NCBI RefSeq assembly: GCF_007997305.1
Contig: NZ_VORZ01000003.1
Span: 1 to 64,000 of the forward strand
Source: Psychrobacter frigidicola
Lineage (GTDB): Bacteria; Pseudomonadota; Gammaproteobacteria; Pseudomonadales; Moraxellaceae
DNA length: 64,000 nt
Reading direction: 5' to 3'
This document shows, one piece after another, positions 1 through 9,153 of the stretch. Position 1 is the stretch's first letter, and each line of letters opens with the position of its first letter. Below the pieces are notes generated by a model. The model had not been told where the DNA came from. It worked only from the letters and a program-made list of their open reading frames with translations, and ran no database searches. Both the position numbers and the translations under genes were made by a program.

Positions 1-72
1 TAACGTTTAATACTTCTGTATTAGATGCTTAGCAGTGTCAGAGCAATCTGCTAGTCTGCTAAATGGTTAGTC

Positions 73-107
73 AAAAAGCCGCTCTCTTTGTTGAGAGCGG
101 CTTTTTT
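73..107 (+). terminator. Rho-independent terminator of an upstream gene
   Basis: A nine-base-pair stem GCCGCTCTC/GAGAGCGGC closes a TTTGTT loop and is followed by six T. It ends a transcript entering from the left edge; that gene is outside the window. In related genomes tuf lies here, but nothing visible proves it. Bases 108-229 are AT-rich with no gene seen. Confidence 0.9.
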
Positions 108-229
108 ATGAGTGGCGAAATTTATTAAAAATAATGACTATAAAACGCCTATTTATTTCTCATACACATGAATTTTCATAAAGTATAAATCATTAATTAT
201 GTTGTTACAGCAAAAAATCATCTTAAAAC

Positions 230-257
230 TTGCATTCTAATTAAAGATAGGTATAAT
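230..257 (+). promoter_or_regulatory. Sigma-70 promoter of tRNA-Trp/secE/nusG
   Basis: TTGCAT (230-235) and TATAAT (252-257) are separated by 16 bp. The expected start point is near 264, about a dozen bases before the mature tRNA. This fits one transcript carrying the tRNA and then secE-nusG. Confidence 0.75.
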
Positions 258-276
258 TATCAGCCTTAACACCCAT

Positions 277-352
277 AGGCGATTGGCTCAATTGGTAGAG
301 CATCGGTCTCCAAAACCGAGGGTTGTAGGTTCGAGTCCTACATCGCCTGCCA
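277..352 (+). tRNA. tRNA-Trp (CCA)
   Basis: A 76-base cloverleaf reads directly from the sequence: acceptor AGGCGAT/ATCGCCT, D arm GCTC..GAGC, anticodon stem TCGGT/ACCGA with loop CTCCAAA (anticodon CCA at 310-312), T arm GTAGG-TTCGAGT-CCTAC, discriminator G and an encoded CCA end. The trpT-secE-nusG order is the usual one in many gammaproteobacteria, and the secE start lies about 50 bases downstream. Confidence 0.98.
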
Positions 353-403
353 TCTTTGTATTATATCTTTGCTGTACCCTACCATCTCCAAAGCGAGTCC
401 TTT

Positions 404-889
404 ATGAGCACTAATCAGGATAACCTCGATAATAAGTTATCTGATGCCAAGGCGACGGCTGGTGGAATGCTGACTAAAAATAACCATACATCGGCGAATA
501 GCACTTCTGCCGTTGAAGTGGCTAAGACAGGGTCAGCGAAAGATGTCATGTTATGGTTACTTGCCATTGCAGTTTTAATCGGTGCGACTTTAGTTAATCA
601 ATATTTACCGGGCTACTGGCAACCTGCCAATGACCTTTGGGTACGGGTTAGCATTATTGTCGCCCTTTTTGTATTTGCATTAGTATGCTTGGCACTGACC
701 CATCAAGGTCGTGCATTCAAAACTTTATTAAAAGACGCTGCTGTTGAATTACGCCGTGTAACTTGGCCAAGTAAAGACGAAACCTTTCAATACACATGGC
801 AAGTTATTGTTGTGATTGCTATTGTTGGATTCTTTATTTGGGTATTAGATAACTTTTTTAATTGGTTTGTTGGCTTGTTTATTGGTTAG
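404..889 (+). CDS. secE: Preprotein translocase subunit SecE
   Basis: SecE is the small essential subunit that clamps SecY in the inner-membrane protein channel. The 161-residue product has a polar N-terminus of about 50 residues and three hydrophobic segments (roughly residues 47-67, 80-102 and 128-158). The family signature ELRRVTWPSKDE precedes the last segment. Length and three-segment layout match the E. coli type. The reading frame stays open upstream to 356, but that stretch begins next to the tRNA and carries no family sequence, so the ATG at 404 is preferred although its ribosome site is weak. nusG follows 108 bases downstream, the standard pairing. Confidence 0.95.
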   Translation: MSTNQDNLDNKLSDAKATAGGMLTKNNHTSANSTSAVEVAKTGSAKDVMLWLLAIAVLIGATLVNQYLPGYWQPANDLWVRVSIIVALFVFALVCLALTHQGRAFKTLLKDAAVELRRVTWPSKDETFQYTWQVIVVIAIVGFFIWVLDNFFNWFVGLFIG

Positions 890-997
890 ACAGGCAAAGT
901 TGAGTGTCAAATCGTATACTGCGAGTCACCTCAACTGCTGATGTTTAATGCAGTTTTTTACTTATAACGACTTATTTATAAAGATCAGGAGCGTGAC

Positions 998-1528
998 ATG
1001 CGTTGGTATATTGTCCAAGCGTTTTCAGGATATGAAAAACAAGTGCAACGTTCATTAATCGAGCGCATCAATCGCAGCGAATTTGCTGAATTTTTTGGTG
1101 ACGTATTGGTTCCTACTGAAGAAGTCGTCGAAATGAAAGATGGCAAAAAGCGTAAAAGTGAGCGTAAGTTCTTTCCAGGATATGTATTAATTCAAATGGA
1201 AATGAATGACAATACTTGGCATATTGTTAAAGAGTGTCCACGTATTATGGGCTTTATTGGTGGTACACCAGAGACGCCGGCTCCTATCACTCAAGTAGAA
1301 GCGGATCGTATCTTAAACCGTCTGAACCAGACTGAAGCTACTCCACGTCCAAAGACTCTATTTGAGCCAGGCGAAGAATTATTAGTAATTGATGGTCCAT
1401 TTACCGACTTTAAAGGGTTGGTAGAAAAAGTGGATTATGAGAAATCTAAATTACAATTGACCGTAAACGTATTTAATCGACCCACTCAGGTTGAACTTGA
1501 GTTTAGTAAAGTTGAAAAACTAGACTAA
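998..1528 (+). CDS. nusG: Transcription termination/antitermination protein NusG
   Basis: NusG binds the RNA polymerase clamp, suppresses pausing and links polymerase to Rho or to the ribosome. The 176 residues show the N-terminal NGN domain (starting [13 protein letters not shown], with the FFPGYVLI core) and a C-terminal KOW domain (about residues 125-176, with [11 protein letters not shown]). Length is typical. A good AGGAG lies 7 bases before the ATG. It sits between secE and rplK as in most bacteria. Confidence 0.98.
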   Translation: MRWYIVQAFSGYEKQVQRSLIERINRSEFAEFFGDVLVPTEEVVEMKDGKKRKSERKFFPGYVLIQMEMNDNTWHIVKECPRIMGFIGGTPETPAPITQVEADRILNRLNQTEATPRPKTLFEPGEELLVIDGPFTDFKGLVEKVDYEKSKLQLTVNVFNRPTQVELEFSKVEKLD

Positions 1529-1606
1529 ACAACCACAAACCGGGGAGCTGTTGCTTAGTGACTTATTGACACTAGACTGGCGTTATCACCCATTTAGGAG
1601 ACAGTT

Positions 1607-2038
1607 ATGGCTAAGAAGATTGATGGTTACATCAAACTACAAGTCCCTGCAGGTAAAGCAAATCCTTCACCACCGATTGGTCCAGCATTGGGTCAAAAAG
1701 GCGTGAATATCATGGCTTTCTGTAAAGAATTTAATGCTGCGACCTCAAGCCAAGAGCCAGGTCTACCGATCCCAACCGAGATCACAGTATACAGCGATAA
1801 GTCTTTTACTTTTATCATGAAGTCTCCACCAGCTGCGTTCTTACTACGTAAAGCTGCTGGCGTTGCTAAAGGTTCGGGTACACCAAATATCGCTAAAGTT
1901 GGCACTGTGAACCGTGCTCAACTTGAAGAAATTGTGAAGACTAAAGATGCAGACTTAACCGCAGCTGACCTTGAAGCTGCTGTTCGTACCGTTGCTGGTA
2001 CTGCCCGTTCAATGGGTATTACCGTGGAGGGTGTATAA
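1607..2038 (+). CDS. rplK: 50S ribosomal protein L11
   Basis: L11 binds the GTPase-associated region of 23S rRNA and is needed for RelA activation. The 143-residue product has the expected two halves: an N-terminal domain with the proline-rich [15 protein letters not shown] stretch, and an rRNA-binding C-terminal domain ending MGITVEG. An AGGAG site precedes the ATG. The stop codon overlaps the rplA start by one base (TAATG), which points to coupled translation. Confidence 0.98.
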   Translation: MAKKIDGYIKLQVPAGKANPSPPIGPALGQKGVNIMAFCKEFNAATSSQEPGLPIPTEITVYSDKSFTFIMKSPPAAFLLRKAAGVAKGSGTPNIAKVGTVNRAQLEEIVKTKDADLTAADLEAAVRTVAGTARSMGITVEGV

Positions 2039-2739
2039 TGTCTAAGCTAACTAAACGTCAAAAAGAAATCAATAGCCGTATTGAAAACGAAAAATTATAC
2101 ACTATTGAAGAAGCAGTACAGATCTTAAACGATCTACCAGCACTAAAATTCAAAGAGTCTATCGATATTGCGGTAAACTTGGGTGTTGATCCACGTAAAT
2201 CTGATCAAGTCGTTCGTGGCGCAACTAACCTTCCTGCTGGTACTGGTAAAACTAAACGCGTTGCTGTATTTGCTCAAGGCGCTGCTGCTGAAGCCGCTAA
2301 AGAAGCGGGTGCTGACATCGTTGGTTTTGAAGATTTAGCAGAATCAATCAAAGCCGGTAACATGGATTTTGATGTAGTTATTGCTGCTCCTGATGCTATG
2401 CGCGTTGTTGGTCAATTAGGTACAATCTTAGGCCCACGTGGTTTAATGCCTAACCCTAAAGTCGGTACGGTAACGCCTAACGTTGCTGAAGCGGTTACTA
2501 ACGCTAAAGCGGGTCAAGCGCAGTATCGTGTTGATAAAGCGGGTATTATTCATACCACTATCGGTCAAGTTGGATTCACTGCTGAACAAGTCATGCAAAA
2601 TGCCCAAGCGCTAATTGCTGATCTAAAGCGTGCTAAGCCTGCGACTTCTAAAGGTATTTTCATCAAAAAAATTACTATCTCTAGCACTATGGGCCCAGGC
2701 ATCACTATTGATCCTATCCCTTACCGTGTTAATAAATAA
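2038..2739 (+). CDS. rplA: 50S ribosomal protein L1
   Basis: L1 forms the mobile stalk at the ribosomal E site and in E. coli represses its own operon. The 233-residue length matches the family, and the conserved [15 protein letters not shown] stretch lies near residue 130. Translation starts on the last base of the rplK stop, so no separate ribosome site is needed. A gap of about 480 bases with a structured leader separates it from rplJ. Confidence 0.98.
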   Translation: MSKLTKRQKEINSRIENEKLYTIEEAVQILNDLPALKFKESIDIAVNLGVDPRKSDQVVRGATNLPAGTGKTKRVAVFAQGAAAEAAKEAGADIVGFEDLAESIKAGNMDFDVVIAAPDAMRVVGQLGTILGPRGLMPNPKVGTVTPNVAEAVTNAKAGQAQYRVDKAGIIHTTIGQVGFTAEQVMQNAQALIADLKRAKPATSKGIFIKKITISSTMGPGITIDPIPYRVNK

Positions 2740-2829
2740 GATAAGTAAACAATATACGTGCTTATTATCCCAATTTTCTAAATAGAATATTGTAAGTAAT
2801 AAGCACCAATAAATTTTAAAAAATTAGGT

Positions 2830-3018
2830 CAGTGTAGCAGTCGCTACGCTGTCTAAGACCGTAGGTAGAAAGCATTTTAGTAGTATTGATAACTATTTTA
2901 AAGTTGTTCGCAATTCATAAAGTTGTTATTAGTACTAATAAGCTGGTTTTGTTAATCGACGATAGATGAAAGTCTTAGTTGGCCTACGCAGACGGTGGCC
3001 CATACAGTTTAAGACAGG
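2830..3018 (+). promoter_or_regulatory. Structured rplJL mRNA leader (L10-leader-like)
   Basis: The 480 bases between rplA and rplJ hold no gene but clear RNA structure. A nine-pair hairpin (2830-2838/2843-2851, loop AGTC) is followed by CTAAGAC (2853-2859) and CGTAGG (2860-2865). These can pair with GTCTTAG (2972-2978) and CCTACG (2983-2988) respectively. The order makes the two pairings non-nested, so they exclude each other or form a pseudoknot. In E. coli this position holds the L10 leader, through which L10-(L12)4 represses rplJL. The leader identity is inferred from place and structure. Confidence 0.6.
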
Positions 3019-3219
3019 AGCAGATAAGCTAGCATTTATGTTAATTTATCACTCAACGTCATTCTGATAACGGTGCCGTAATCAGGCATTAATTGTAAGC
3101 AGAATGCTTATAATTAATGTGTCGTATCAAGTTAGTCTTATTTCATATCTAAGTTGTTAAATACTTCGGTTTTTAACGATCTGGATAGTAAACAGACTGA
3201 TAAGATTAAGGAGTCAACT

Positions 3220-3747
3220 ATGGCATTAACGCTAGAACAAAAACAACAAGTTGTGGCTGAAGTGTCTGAAGTTGCTGCTAATGCGTACTCAGTGGTAGCT
3301 GCCGAGTATCATGGTATTGGTGTTGCAAAGCTTACTAAGCTGCGTGAACAAGCCCGTGATAAAGGCGTGGTTTTGAAAGTGGTAAAAAACACCCTAGCAA
3401 AACGCGCTTTTGAAGGTACTAGCTTTGAGTGTATGTCAGATAGTATGACTGGTCCATTACTTTTGGCTTTCTCAATGGAAGATTTGGGATCTGCAGCTAG
3501 AGTCATTTTCGACTTTAGTAAAGATCACAAAGCCTTAGAGACCAAATTGGTATCAGTTGGTGGCGCATTATTTGGTCCAGAAGAATTAGAACGTGTAGCG
3601 AAGCTTCCAACTCGCGACGAAGCGCTTTCTATTTTAATGGCCACACTGAATGCACCAGTGACCAAACTTGTCCAGACTATGAACGCAGTTCCTGGCAAAT
3701 TTGTTCGTACTGTAGCAGCAATCAAAGACGCAAAAGAAGCTGCTTAA
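3220..3747 (+). CDS. rplJ: 50S ribosomal protein L10
   Basis: L10 forms the base of the L7/L12 stalk that recruits translation factors, and is the usual autoregulator of its operon. The 175-residue product begins MALTLEQKQQVV and has the N-terminal rRNA-binding half followed by the C-terminal helix that carries L7/L12. It is slightly longer than the E. coli protein. An open frame extends upstream to 3154, but AAGGAG sits just before the ATG at 3220 and the protein's usual N-terminus starts there. Confidence 0.97.
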   Translation: MALTLEQKQQVVAEVSEVAANAYSVVAAEYHGIGVAKLTKLREQARDKGVVLKVVKNTLAKRAFEGTSFECMSDSMTGPLLLAFSMEDLGSAARVIFDFSKDHKALETKLVSVGGALFGPEELERVAKLPTRDEALSILMATLNAPVTKLVQTMNAVPGKFVRTVAAIKDAKEAA

Positions 3748-3873
3748 TTGCTTGTTTTAACGTAACTTTAACATCGCTGATTGTAGTTTATTGCCAACCC
3801 TATTATAAAATTTGGCAAGCAATCCAAGCGATATTAAAATCAATTAATTTTTATCAGATAACGGAGAGTTCTC

Positions 3874-4245
3874 ATGGCACTATCTAAAGATGATGTGTTA
3901 AACGCAATCGCTGAAATGTCAGTAATGGATATCGTTGAACTAATCAGCGACATGGAAGAAAAATTCGGCGTAACTGCTGCCGTTGCTGCTGCTGCACCTG
4001 CTGCTGCTGCTGCTGGTCCTGCTGCTGAAGAGCAAGACGAGTTTGACGTTATTCTTGCCAGCTTTGGCGAGAAAAAAGTTGCTGTAATTAAAGCCGTACG
4101 TGAAGCGACTGGTCTTGGCCTAAAAGAAGCGAAAGATTTGGTTGAAAGTGCTCCAGCACCAATCAAAGAAGCGGCTTCTAAAGCTGACGCTGAAGAGTTG
4201 AAAAAGAAACTTGAAGAAGCTGGCGCAACTGTTGAACTAAAATAA
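3874..4245 (+). CDS. rplL: 50S ribosomal protein L7/L12
   Basis: L7/L12 is the multi-copy stalk protein that stimulates GTP hydrolysis by translation factors. The 123 residues show the N-terminal dimerisation helices, an alanine-rich hinge (about residues 36-50) and the globular C-terminal domain with [12 protein letters not shown] ribosome site GGAG precedes the ATG. A terminator-like hairpin starts about 15 bases after the stop, so only part of transcription should continue into rpoBC. Confidence 0.98.
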   Translation: MALSKDDVLNAIAEMSVMDIVELISDMEEKFGVTAAVAAAAPAAAAAGPAAEEQDEFDVILASFGEKKVAVIKAVREATGLGLKEAKDLVESAPAPIKEAASKADAEELKKKLEEAGATVELK

Positions 4246-4260
4246 GTTTGATACTGTACC

Positions 4261-4300
4261 AAAAAAAGCTGGTAATGCCTTGCATTATCAGCTTTTTTTT
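4261..4300 (+). terminator. Attenuator/terminator after rplL
   Basis: AAGCTGGTAATGC and GCATTATCAGCTT pair over 13 positions (one G-T) around a CTT loop, followed by eight T. The position matches the rplL-rpoB attenuator known from E. coli, where part of the transcription reads through to rpoBC. Confidence 0.85.
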
Positions 4301-4388
4301 ATTATAATCACTAGCTTGACCTTTTGTGTCTGCCAGCATAATTACGCATCACCATGGTGGATACCCATCAAAAGGACAGACAACATAT

Positions 4389-4433
4389 ATGCAAGCACGC
4401 AAACCTGTTATTAAATTTTTTGATGTAGGCTAA
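4389..4433 (+). CDS. Possible 14-residue leader peptide in the rplL-rpoB gap
   Basis: ATG to TAA encodes MQARKPVIKFFDVG. The TAA lies inside the 5' arm of the next hairpin (4429-4453), so a ribosome finishing here would disturb that stem. AAAGGA lies 12 bases upstream, longer than ideal. The ATG is preceded by possible stems (TGTCTGCC with GGACAGACA, around the palindrome CACCATGGTG at 4351-4360) that could mask the site. No known product; translation is speculative. Confidence 0.25.
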   Translation: MQARKPVIKFFDVG

Positions 4434-4461
4434 ACGTCAACTAGATGTTTGGCGATTTTTT
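4429..4461 (+). terminator. Second terminator-like hairpin upstream of rpoB
   Basis: GCTAAACGTC (4429-4438) pairs fully with GATGTTTGGC (4444-4453), using two G-T pairs, around AACTA. GATTTTTT follows. It is the second such hairpin in the rplL-rpoB gap. The remaining bases to 4868 are AT-rich with no gene seen. Confidence 0.6.
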
Positions 4462-4868
4462 GCGTCTGCATGTTTTCTTGTTGCTTTTATAATTTCTATT
4501 GGCTTTAGTGTTTATATCGTTTCTAGTAAACCGTAATATTTACTTATCCTAAAAGACTCACTTTTAGCTAGTCTAGCATGGTTTGACTGACAGTACTTAG
4601 GCTCATAGACTGTAAACGCCGATAACCACGTTGGTAACATCATAGAGTTTTTTTAGTAGCCTAATTAGATTTGAGCAATATCAGTCAAAAAATAATTATA
4701 GTATTAGCGCCAGGCGATTGACGAATTTTTATTTTTGATTCGATTTGATTGCTATCTATATTTTAAAGATTATTTCTATTATTATCGTTTACGTCGCTAA
4801 GTTTGCATAGTATTTGTGCAGGCTGGCCACGCTTTAATTTGTATCCACGTTTACTGTAAGGACTCTCG

Positions 4869-7800
4869 ATGGCATATTCTTATACTGAAAAAAAGCGTAT
4901 TCGCAAAAGTTTTGCTGAATTGCCTACTGTGATGGACATTCCCTATTTATTGTCTATTCAAGTAGATTCCTATGAGCGCTTTTTGCAAGAGCATAAAAAG
5001 CCTAAAGCTCGTGAGAATACTGGTTTGCAAGCTGCATACTCTTCTATTTTTCCAATTGAGAGTCACTCTGGTAATGCTGAGTTACAATTCGTTGAGTATT
5101 ATTTAGGCACACCTGAGTTTGATGAGCGTGAATGTATTTTGCGTGGCTCAACTTTTGCAGCGCCGATGCGTGTTAAAATTCGCTTAATTATCAAAGATAA
5201 AGACAGCAAAGATAAAGACAGTAAAGCGGCGATTAAAGATATTCGTGAGCAGAGCGTCTATATGGGTGAGATGCCATTGATGACTAATAACGGTACCTTT
5301 ATTATTAATGGTACTGAACGAGTTATCGTCTCTCAGCTACATCGTTCACCGGGTGTGTTCTTTGATCATGATAAAGGCAAGTCGCATTCGAGTGGTAAAG
5401 TACTTTATAACGCACGTATTATTCCTTACCGTGGTTCATGGCTTGACTTTGAATTTGATGCTAAAGACTTAGTTTTTGCTCGGATTGACCGTCGCCGCAA
5501 ATTGCTGGCATCAATCATTCTACGTGCATTAGGTCTGAGTACCTCTGAGATTTTAGATTTGTTCTTCGAAAAAGTAGCCGTTTATAAAGGCGAAGAGCAA
5601 TTTGAGATCGATTTAGTTGCTGATCGCTTGCGCGGTGAGATGGCCCAGTTTGACATCGTAACGCCTGCAGGTGATGTGGTTGTTGAGCAAGGTAAACGTA
5701 TTAATGCACGTCGTATTCGTCAGCTTGAAGAAGCGGGTATGACTCGTATTGCTGTGCCTGATGAATATCTATATGAGCGTATTTTAGCCGAAGACATCAT
5801 TGTTAACGATGAAGTAATTGCTAAAGCGAACACCTTAATTGACCATGAGTTACTGGTGAAATTAAGCGCGTTTGAAGCCAGTGACTCTATCAAAGAAATT
5901 AGTATTCTGTTTACTAATGATATCGATCAAGGCAGTTATATTGCGGATACTTTGCGTGCTGATAGTACCTCAACTCGTGAAGAAGCCTTGGTTGAAATTT
6001 ATAAAGTCATGCGTCCAGGTGAGCCACCAACCATTGATACCGCTGAGAAACTGTTTGATAGCATGTTCTTTAATGCGGATCGCTATGACTTATCAAACGT
6101 TGGTCGTATGAAGTTCAACCGCCGTTTGGGTTTAGAGTTCAAGGATACTGATGATCCTGACATCCAGCGTGAGCGTAGTGTTTTAACTAATAATGACATT
6201 GTCAACGTTCTAAAAGAATTAATTGAGATTCGTAACGGTCGCGGCGAAGTCGATGATATTGACCATTTAGGTAACCGTCGTATTCGTTCAGTAGGCGAGA
6301 TGGCGGAAAACCAATTCCGTGTCGGTCTAGTGCGTGTTGAGCGTGCCGTAAAAGAGCGTTTAAGTTCAGCCGAAACAGATAACCTGTCTCCACAAGATTT
6401 GATTAACTCGAAGCCAGTTGCCGCTGCTGTGAAAGAATTCTTTGGTTCAAGCCAGCTGTCCCAGTTTATGGATCAGAACAATCCGTTGTCTGAAGTGACT
6501 CATAAACGCCGTGTATCCGCTCTAGGACCTGGTGGTCTGACTCGTGAACGTGCAGGCTTTGAAGTACGTGACGTCCATGATACTCATTACGGCCGCGTAT
6601 GTCCGATTGAGACTCCTGAAGGTCCAAATATTGGCTTGATTAACTCATTGGCCACCTTTGCTAAAACCAACAGCTTTGGCTTTTTAGAGACGCCTTATCG
6701 TCGCGTAGTTGACGGTAAAGTAACCGACATTATTGAGTATTTATCAGCCATTGAAGAAGTAGGCACTGTCATTGCACAGGCTGATTCACCAGTGACTGAA
6801 GACGGCGCTTTAAGTGACGAGATGGTTAGCGTACGTAGCTATGGCGAATTCGTTCGTATGCCGCCAGAAAAAGTAACACATATGGATGTGTCACCTAGTC
6901 AGGTAGTATCGGTAGCGGCAGGCTTAATTCCATTCCTAGAGCATGATGATGCTAACCGTGCCTTGATGGGCTCGAACATGCAGCGTCAAGCCGTTCCCAC
7001 ATTACGTGCTGATAAGCCGTTAGTAGGTACCGGTATGGAACGTCACGTTGCGCGTGACTCAGGTGTTTGTGTTATCGCCAAGCGTGGTGGTGTGATTGAA
7101 GATGTTGATGCATCACGTATTGTGGTTCGTGTTAATGAAGATGAGATGATTGCTGGTGAAGCTGGTATTGATATCTATAACCTCGTTAAATACACGCGCT
7201 CAAACCAGAATACTTGTATTAACCAACGTATTATCGTCAACCAAGGCGACGAAATCGCTTTAGGTGATATCTTAGCTGATGGTCCTTCAACGGATCTTGG
7301 TGAGTTGGCCTTAGGTCAGAACATCCGTATCGCATTTATGCCGTGGAACGGTTATAACTTCGAAGACTCAATCTTGTTGTCTGAGAAAGTGGTTAAAGAA
7401 GATCGTTTCACCACCATTCATATTCAAGAATTAACGTGTGTGGCTCGTGATACCAAATTGGGTACTGAAGAGATCACTGCTGATATTCCAAACGTCGGTG
7501 AAGCCGCTTTATCGAGTCTTGATGAAGCAGGTATCGTTTATATTGGTGCAGAAGTTGATGCCGGTGATATCTTAGTTGGTAAAGTGACTCCAAAAGGTGA
7601 AACACAACTGACGCCAGAAGAGAAATTGCTACGGGCTATTTTCGGTGAAAAAGCGGCTGATGTTAAAGACACCTCACTACGTGTACCAACATCAAGTAAA
7701 GGTACGGTTATTGATGTACAAGTATTCACTCGTGATGGTGTCGAAAAAGATACGCGTGCGCGTGCTATTGAAAAGTCACAGCTTGACAGCTATCGTAAAG

Positions 7801-8987
7801 ATTTAAAAGAAGAGCTACGCATCTTTGAAGAAGCAGCACGTGGCCGTATTGGTAATCTCCTCAACGGGCAAAAAGTGAGCGGTGGTTCTGGTCTAAAAGC
7901 GGGTACTATTATGGCAGCCGCTGACATGAAAGAGATGAGCCTTGAGACGTTACTTGATATTCAGCCTGTCGAAGAAGAAATATCTGAGCGTCTCACGCAA
8001 ATCGCTGAATATTTAGTCGATAAGCAAAAAGATATCGATAGTAAATTTGCTGAGAAAAAACGCAAATTGACCGCTGGTGATGATTTACAACATGGCGTAC
8101 AAAAAATTGTTAAGGTTTATTTAGCAGTTAAGCGTCGTATCCAGCCAGGTGATAAAATGGCGGGTCGTCATGGTAACAAAGGGGTGGTATCGCGCATTAT
8201 GCCAGTCGAAGACATGCCTTATGATGAACATGGTAATACGGTCGATATCGTACTGAATCCACTGGGCGTACCGTCGCGTATGAACATCGGTCAGGTACTT
8301 GAGACTCATTTAGGTATGGCTGCAAAAGGTTTGGGCGAGAAAATTGACGGTATGCTGAAAGCCCAAGCAGCTATTAAAGATTTGCGTGATTTCTTAGACC
8401 AGATTTACAATAAAGTTGGTGGTGAAAGCGTTGATTTAGATAGCTTGACTGATGATGAAATCATGACCTTATCAGATAACCTACGTGCAGGTGTACCGAT
8501 GGGTACGGCAGTATTCGATGGGGCGCATGAACATCAAGTCAAAGACTTGCTAGAGCTTGCAGGTCTATCAAGAGATGGTCAGCAAACCTTATATGACGGA
8601 CGTACGGGTCAGAAGTTTGACCGTAAAGTAACGGTTGGTTATATGTATATGCTCAAACTTAACCATTTGGTTGATGATAAGATGCATGCGCGTTCAACGG
8701 GTTCTTATTCATTAGTCACGCAGCAGCCACTTGGTGGTAAAGCTCAGTTCGGTGGTCAGCGCTTTGGTGAGATGGAAGTGTGGGCACTAGAAGCTTATGG
8801 CGCCACGTACACCTTGCAAGAGATGCTAACCGTGAAGTCGGATGACGTTGAAGGTCGTACACGTATGTATAAAAACATCGTCGATGGTGAGCAGTACATG
8901 GATCCAGGTATGCCTGAGTCGTTTAACGTACTGACTAAAGAAATCAAATCATTGGGTATCAATATTGAGTTAAAACAAAGCAATTAA
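4869..8987 (+). CDS. rpoB: DNA-directed RNA polymerase subunit beta
   Basis: The beta subunit forms half of the RNA polymerase active-site cleft and the rifampicin pocket. It has 1372 residues, about 30 more than E. coli. The rifampicin region (about residues 526-555) reads as wild type: D535, H545 and S550 correspond to E. coli D516, H526 and S531, none changed. A short repeat [11 protein letters not shown] occurs near residue 110. AAGGA stands 9 bases before the ATG. rpoC follows after 166 bases with no terminator between. Confidence 0.99.
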   Translation: MAYSYTEKKRIRKSFAELPTVMDIPYLLSIQVDSYERFLQEHKKPKARENTGLQAAYSSIFPIESHSGNAELQFVEYYLGTPEFDERECILRGSTFAAPMRVKIRLIIKDKDSKDKDSKAAIKDIREQSVYMGEMPLMTNNGTFIINGTERVIVSQLHRSPGVFFDHDKGKSHSSGKVLYNARIIPYRGSWLDFEFDAKDLVFARIDRRRKLLASIILRALGLSTSEILDLFFEKVAVYKGEEQFEIDLVADRLRGEMAQFDIVTPAGDVVVEQGKRINARRIRQLEEAGMTRIAVPDEYLYERILAEDIIVNDEVIAKANTLIDHELLVKLSAFEASDSIKEISILFTNDIDQGSYIADTLRADSTSTREEALVEIYKVMRPGEPPTIDTAEKLFDSMFFNADRYDLSNVGRMKFNRRLGLEFKDTDDPDIQRERSVLTNNDIVNVLKELIEIRNGRGEVDDIDHLGNRRIRSVGEMAENQFRVGLVRVERAVKERLSSAETDNLSPQDLINSKPVAAAVKEFFGSSQLSQFMDQNNPLSEVTHKRRVSALGPGGLTRERAGFEVRDVHDTHYGRVCPIETPEGPNIGLINSLATFAKTNSFGFLETPYRRVVDGKVTDIIEYLSAIEEVGTVIAQADSPVTEDGALSDEMVSVRSYGEFVRMPPEKVTHMDVSPSQVVSVAAGLIPFLEHDDANRALMGSNMQRQAVPTLRADKPLVGTGMERHVARDSGVCVIAKRGGVIEDVDASRIVVRVNEDEMIAGEAGIDIYNLVKYTRSNQNTCINQRIIVNQGDEIALGDILADGPSTDLGELALGQNIRIAFMPWNGYNFEDSILLSEKVVKEDRFTTIHIQELTCVARDTKLGTEEITADIPNVGEAALSSLDEAGIVYIGAEVDAGDILVGKVTPKGETQLTPEEKLLRAIFGEKAADVKDTSLRVPTSSKGTVIDVQVFTRDGVEKDTRARAIEKSQLDSYRKDLKEELRIFEEAARGRIGNLLNGQKVSGGSGLKAGTIMAAADMKEMSLETLLDIQPVEEEISERLTQIAEYLVDKQKDIDSKFAEKKRKLTAGDDLQHGVQKIVKVYLAVKRRIQPGDKMAGRHGNKGVVSRIMPVEDMPYDEHGNTVDIVLNPLGVPSRMNIGQVLETHLGMAAKGLGEKIDGMLKAQAAIKDLRDFLDQIYNKVGGESVDLDSLTDDEIMTLSDNLRAGVPMGTAVFDGAHEHQVKDLLELAGLSRDGQQTLYDGRTGQKFDRKVTVGYMYMLKLNHLVDDKMHARSTGSYSLVTQQPLGGKAQFGGQRFGEMEVWALEAYGATYTLQEMLTVKSDDVEGRTRMYKNIVDGEQYMDPGMPESFNVLTKEIKSLGINIELKQSN

Positions 8988-9153
8988 TGTTATAAGCGTG
9001 AAGGTTTTAAACTTGATTGTTAAATAAAAGTAGTACGCTCATTGCTGCTGCTTTTAGTGATTTATCTCAACCCTATTCATTGCCTTCATTCATCTTATTC
9101 GCGATGCTTTTTATGCCGCTTTTAGATGATTATAGAGATAACGGAGAAGCAAC

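Noticed and set aside
3840..4262. A 140-codon minus-strand frame over rplL
   Set aside because: It is the antisense shadow of rplL, whose alanine codons leave the opposite strand open.
5195..5225. A short direct repeat in rpoB
   Set aside because: It encodes [11 protein letters not shown] in a variable loop of the beta subunit; it is part of the gene and not a separate element.
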